Below are positions 7,210 to 10,175 of a stretch of DNA of 10,175 nt, one piece after another. The notes below the pieces were generated by a model. The model had not been told where the DNA came from and ran no database searches. It was given only the letters and a program-made list of their open reading frames with translations. The position numbers were made by a program, and so were the translations under genes. Within the stretch, counting starts at the first letter, position 1, and each line of letters starts with the position of its first letter. The stretch is from Hirudo medicinalis (taxonomy: Eukaryota; Annelida; Clitellata; Hirudinida; Hirudinidae). The DNA is taken from NCBI GenBank assembly GCA_011800805.1, contig MPNW01000923.1:57029-67203 (forward strand), given 5' to 3'.

Positions 7210-7797
7210 AGCAGTTAATTTCTATTCGTGTAAATAGACTCGATCCATCAACGTCCGTACAGACTAAACATTTTAAGCACTTGAGAAATTAGGGTACTTG
7301 CAATTTAGATTACGTTAGAAAAAATATTATAATAGGTGAACATTGTTAACATATGACAAGCAGGAGATTCACAATTTGGTCAAAATTCGCATAGATGTTC
7401 CTTTAATTGATATTTATAACAAACTGATTGCATTGAGGAAAATATGCTTTGAAAAAATACTTTTGGAATAATTTGTTTCTGCGATCGAATTAATGTCAGT
7501 TTCGACATAAATTGCCATTAAAATGTAATTTATCTTGTCGTCAAACGTATTGTTGCAACCCTGGATATAATGTATTGCTTTCAATATTTATGACCATGTT
7601 AGGACCATTCAGTATTTTAAAGCAACGAAGAGTAGCAGTGGTCAACCCAGAAGTCCAAAGATTCAAGGCAGTGTTCAGCAAATCAGATTCATAAATACTT
7701 GGCTAGGATATTCAGTTCAGTTCACTGATTAATTGCTCAATAAAGATACTAATAAACATTAGACTATCGTATTATTTCAACATGTTTGTTATTTCAT
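7210..7797. other. Gap with one short coding-like stretch
   Basis: AT-rich. On the plus strand, about 7605-7694 reads RRVAVVNPEVQRFKAVFSKS and ends in TAA, with AATAAA at 7739-7744, so a small terminal exon or pseudogene end is possible. I do not recognise it. A short segment near 7300-7335 resembles 8378-8410, the start of the next duplicated block. Nothing else was seen. Confidence 0.3.
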
Positions 7798-7799
7798 TT

Positions 7800-8335
7800 G
7801 GTACATTTCAAGTTCAAGTCAATTAATAAATACATCAGTTTATTGAACTCATTCACCTCGTGTCCTAGAAATTATTATCGCCACCAACAATGTCATTTTT
7901 ATTCCAACAAGCCGATGAAAATATGGAAAACTTTTGTAAGTGGCTTTCAAAGTTGATTCCTTTAAATGTCGGATAAGAAGGATGGAAGATTTGTTGAGGG
8001 CATCTTCTTTCTTTTGGATTGAATTGGAAATCATTAAAATCGAGTTGGAATTTACTGTTACAAATTTATAAATTATACAGTGCACCATTGTTCTTGCACT
8101 ACAAACATATATGAAACGTTCAATGTAATACCTGTGTTCTATCTTAAAGGACAGGTTCATGCTGGGCCAATTTTGTTCTTCCTTTACAACAATGACTTTT
8201 GTTCTGTTATGCAGTCTTTATACGGTTTTTTTGGTGTGTGTGTAAATTTAAGCATATCTGCCAATGAGGCTGATCATTTTTGTTCCAGAAATAATTTCGT
8301 TGAAATTTTACAATAATAAATTATTACCAAAATTC
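7800..8335 (+). repeat. Direct repeat, unit A
   Basis: Matches unit B (8538-9057) in order along its length. GGTACATTTCAAGTTCA aligns with GGTGCATTTCAAGTTCA, ATCAGTTTATTGAA with ATCAGTTTGCTGAA, TTCACCTCGTGTC with TTCACCTCATGTC, and CATCTTCTTTCTTTTGG is shared. ATAATTTCGTTGAAAT aligns with ATAATTTCGTTAAAAT. The offset is about 722-738 bp, and indels separate the units. It contains reverse transcriptase copy II, which unit B has partly lost. Confidence 0.75.
8149..8316 (+). pseudogene. Non-LTR retrotransposon reverse transcriptase relic, copy II
   Basis: An open stretch reads GPILFFLYNNDFCSV, the reverse transcriptase block that in LINE elements reads LGPLLFLLYINDL. It continues to ADHFCSRNNFVEILQ, then stops. 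The catalytic F/Y-A-D-D box should stand between them and is gone: the aligned residues read Ala-Asn-Glu-Ala-Asp. It cannot be active. The family (Jockey, CR1 or RTE type) cannot be told from so short a piece. Confidence 0.6.
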
Positions 8336-8537
8336 GGTTCAACCTGAACATTTAATGAATACAAGAAGTTAAGATAAGAAGCCATGATTTAGATTGTATT
8401 AGAAGACAAAATATATATAAATATTAGACAAAATATTTGAGCAGTCTATGTTTCTTAAGGCATGATGGCAAAGGTTAACAAAATATATTTACAAATAATA
8501 TGATTAATATTACAAATACATGGTAGTTATCTCGTCA
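8336..8537. other. Spacer between direct repeats A and B
   Basis: After copy II the sequence TTCAACCTGAACATTTAATGAATACA still matches the spacer beside copies I and III. It diverges exactly where those copies enter the peptide-gene 3' end. The rest is AT-rich and empty. Confidence 0.55.
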
Positions 8538-9057
8538 GGTGCATTTCAAGTTCATTTCAATTAATAATTAATTTCAAATATCAGTTTGCTGAATTCCTTC
8601 ACCTCATGTCAAGCAAATTAACAATCATCATCATCATCATCATTATCATCATCAACATCGTCGTCATTTCCATTCCCGTGGAAACATGGAAGACATTTTA
8701 TGTGGCTTCGAACATTTCGAAGGCTTCAAATCAAATTCCAGCCATTCCACATCTCAACTAAAACATAAAGCTGATTTTCTTAAGTTTTGGTTTAAGGAGG
8801 AAAGTGTTGTGGGGATTCATCTTCTTTCTTTTGGTCTGCCGATGATTTGTAAATGCACATTGGCGAGGAATTTTAATGAATTAAAAAGTATTAAACTCTA
8901 AAAGAATTTGCTATTTAATGGAGAAGTTAATGGTTGACCATCACTATCATAGAAGGTGTTAAAATATTCCATTTTTATTCTTGGATGATGCAAATATGTT
9001 TCTTTCCGGCGATAATTTCGTTAAAATATTTCAATGATAAATAATTTCCAAAGCCAT
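8538..9057 (+). repeat. Direct repeat, unit B
   Basis: Second copy of the unit at 7800-8335. It carries an (ATC)n run at 8622-8662 where unit A has ordinary sequence, and has lost roughly 120 bases including the first reverse transcriptase block. It keeps the catalytic-box part (copy III). The 71-codon open stretch at 8686-8901 lies inside it, is not conserved in unit A, and is probably not a gene. Confidence 0.72.
8972..9037 (+). pseudogene. Reverse transcriptase relic, copy III, with catalytic box
   Basis: Twenty-one codons read FLFLDDANMFLSGDNF followed by Val-Lys-Ile-Phe-Gln, then stop. This matches the LINE catalytic motif F-A-D-D-T-N-L-F. The two catalytic aspartates (8984-8989) are intact although the surroundings are dead. 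Its 3' flank leads in about 70 bases to the poly(A) region of the second peptide copy, the same arrangement as copy I. Confidence 0.65.
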
Positions 9058-9136
9058 ACTCTTATGTAAATATCATCACTTTCGTCAACCTAAAAATATT
9101 AAACAAATGCACAGGAATGCAATGTGTCAGTGGATT

Positions 9137-9142
9137 TTTATT
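9137..9142 (-). terminator. AATAAA poly(A) signal of the second peptide copy
   Basis: AATAAAAATCCACTGA here aligns with AATAAAAATTCACTGA at the intact copy, and the match extends through TTGCATTCCTGT and TTTGTTTAAT. Confidence 0.65.
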
Positions 9143-9233
9143 CAACGGTGGTTGAATTCATCCTGCAATTGTTGAAGAACGTTTCACCCTCCTATTGTTA
9201 ACTTTGTCCAGTTTTACAAATTTTTCAACTTTT

Positions 9234-9388
9234 TCAACTTTTCAACTTTTCATTTTGGTAGGCCGCACGACCTCGACGTGTTGGACGGTATGCACTTCTT
9301 AGAATCTCCACTCCAGATTCATCACTTGCCCACGTAAAACTGCTTATTTGCAGAAGAGAATCAAGAAGATTAGGACCAGAGATTTCAT
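9234..9388 (-). pseudogene. Second secreted-peptide gene copy, frame broken by one base
   Basis: ATG 9388-9386 opens MKSLVLIFLILFC, nearly the signal peptide of the intact copy, followed by Lys and a TAA at 9346-9344. Shifting frame by one base at the AAA run (9347-9349) gives an uninterrupted 36-codon continuation (9344 to 9234). It opens Ser-Ser-Phe-Thr-Trp-Ala, aligned with Asn-Ser-Tyr-Ile-Trp-Ala of the intact copy, and contains a strongly basic RPTRRGR. The overall length would match the family. Directly upstream is a good acceptor, TTGATTTTCAG. Either a young pseudogene or a one-base sequence error. The mature part has diverged far more than the signal peptide and the 3' UTR. Confidence 0.65.
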
Positions 9389-9420
9389 CTTCCTGCTCCT
9401 GAAAATCAAAGATCAGGTGA

Positions 9421-9810
9421 AATAAAAAAACACGGAGAGCAATAAATCCGATAAAAGTGATGCTTTCATGGTTGGCTATAAATTAGTATATTAACAATAT
9501 GAAACACATACAGCAGAAATAATGAAAATAAAAGTTATTATAACATGGTAATAAATTATTAAGGTCTTTTTTAATCAAACAGATTGTATGAAGAATATTC
9601 GCCAAAAATATTTAATGATAATACTAAAGGCCGTTTATGTGAATGAAAATAACGTGCTGTTGCATGTTAAGAAGTATGATTTATCCTTTGTCTCTGCAAA
9701 CAAAATATTTTTAATGTACGCAGAATATCAAGCTAATGTATGATTTTCTGCACGAATAATTTTTTTTTGAATGAATGAAGAATGTATTTGCAGATGAATG
9801 CTTTTGAGAT
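9421..9810. other. Gap upstream of the second peptide copy
   Basis: AT-rich. The first 60 bases match the upstream flank of the intact peptide gene (shared GTGATGCTTT-like block and a TATA-like element near 9476-9482). No gene was seen beyond that. Confidence 0.5.
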
Positions 9811-9855
9811 AATAATAATAATAATAATAATATTAATAATAATTATAATAATGAA
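9811..9855. repeat. (AAT)n microsatellite
   Basis: AAT trinucleotide array followed by short GAAAAT repeats. It ends exactly where the retrotransposon-derived open stretch begins. Confidence 0.9.
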
Positions 9856-9870
9856 AATGAAAATGAAAAA

Positions 9871-10175
9871 ATGTCAAAGATAGCAACCAAGCCACTCCAT
9901 GTAAAGTTTTTCAAACATTTAGAGGGAGCTCACATGAACAAAGAATTAAGTATGAAGTGGCTCACTAATGGAAGATTAAAAGGAGAGACAGAGAGTTTAT
10001 TGGTTGCAGCACAAGATCAGGCACTCAACACCAGATACCATCAAAGATCATATCCTTGGCCAGTCAGTTAAGAGTGTCTGCCGATTGTGTTTAAAAGCCG
10101 AGGAGCACATCAGTCACATAGTTGCTGGATGTGAAGTCCTTGCACCAGTGGAGTACCTGCAGAGGCACAACAAGG
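9871..10175 (+). pseudogene. C-terminal fragment of a retrotransposon reverse transcriptase protein, frame-shifted, partial
   Basis: From 9871 the frame reads MSKIATKPLHVKFFKH and on through [17 protein letters not shown], then [14 protein letters not shown]. This is the conserved segment W-L-x-x-G-x-L-x-x-E-T-E-x-x-L-x-x-A-x-Q-D-Q-x-x-x-T that I know from reverse-transcriptase-like proteins common in invertebrate genomes. At about 10040 one extra base shifts the frame. The next frame continues with [18 protein letters not shown], a C-x2-C-x8-H-x4-C cluster like that after the reverse transcriptase in R2-type elements, and runs off the right edge. The original stop is at 10069-10071. The 5' end starts abruptly at a microsatellite, so the copy looks 5'-truncated, as non-LTR insertions usually are. 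Which clade it belongs to is not settled. Confidence 0.7.

Noticed and set aside
7849..8160. 103-codon minus-strand ORF
   Set aside because: It lies in direct repeat unit A opposite the retrotransposon relic, and the frame is not kept in unit B.
8686..8901. 71-codon plus-strand ORF
   Set aside because: It lies in repeat unit B and the matching place in unit A has an early stop.
1..10175. CRISPR arrays, bacterial operons, ribosome binding sites or rRNA genes
   Set aside because: None is present; spliced genes and animal-type repeats show this is eukaryotic DNA.

Overview
This window is animal nuclear DNA. It is AT-rich, has intron-split genes with standard GT..AG sites, polyadenylation signals, abundant (ATG/ATC)n-type microsatellites, a tRNA-derived SINE-like element and decayed non-LTR retrotransposon pieces. 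Coding patches are much richer in G+C than the DNA around them. The myosin exons are clearly metazoan. The style of the repeats fits a spiralian invertebrate such as an annelid, but that placement is inference only.

Left part (1-3860): two genes lie head to tail on the minus strand. The 5' end of a class I myosin (MYO1D-like) is at 936-1651; its first two coding exons are resolved to the base, and the gene leaves the window to the left just before the P-loop. Upstream of it, at 2074-3816, is an unrecognised type I single-pass membrane protein. It has a signal peptide, a weakly ordered ectodomain, one membrane segment and an acidic tail. A second exon with exact phase agreement carries the C-terminus, and two AATAAA signals follow. 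Its reading frame is broken by one base just after the membrane segment. A SINE-like element and several microsatellites fill the myosin introns.

Middle (3860-6450): mostly non-coding, with unresolved coding-like patches at 3895-4083, 4633-5095 and 5618-5893. A well-formed candidate first coding exon on the plus strand at 5177-5239 has a good start context and a donor. A degenerate C-rich minisatellite lies near 6273-6343.

Right part (6450-10175): a local duplication cluster. Two copies of a very short secreted-peptide gene lie on the minus strand. One is intact (55 residues, 6824-6991) and one is frame-broken (9234-9388); they share the signal peptide, a tryptophan motif and the poly(A) region. 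Three plus-strand relics of the same reverse transcriptase lie between and around them, and two occupy matching positions beside the peptide genes. A direct repeat of about 540 bp (7800-8335 and 8538-9057) links the region. The right edge holds a frame-shifted C-terminal piece of another retrotransposon protein with a CCHC cluster.

The strongest candidates for something undescribed are the secreted-peptide pair, with its paired retrotransposon relics, and the orphan membrane protein.
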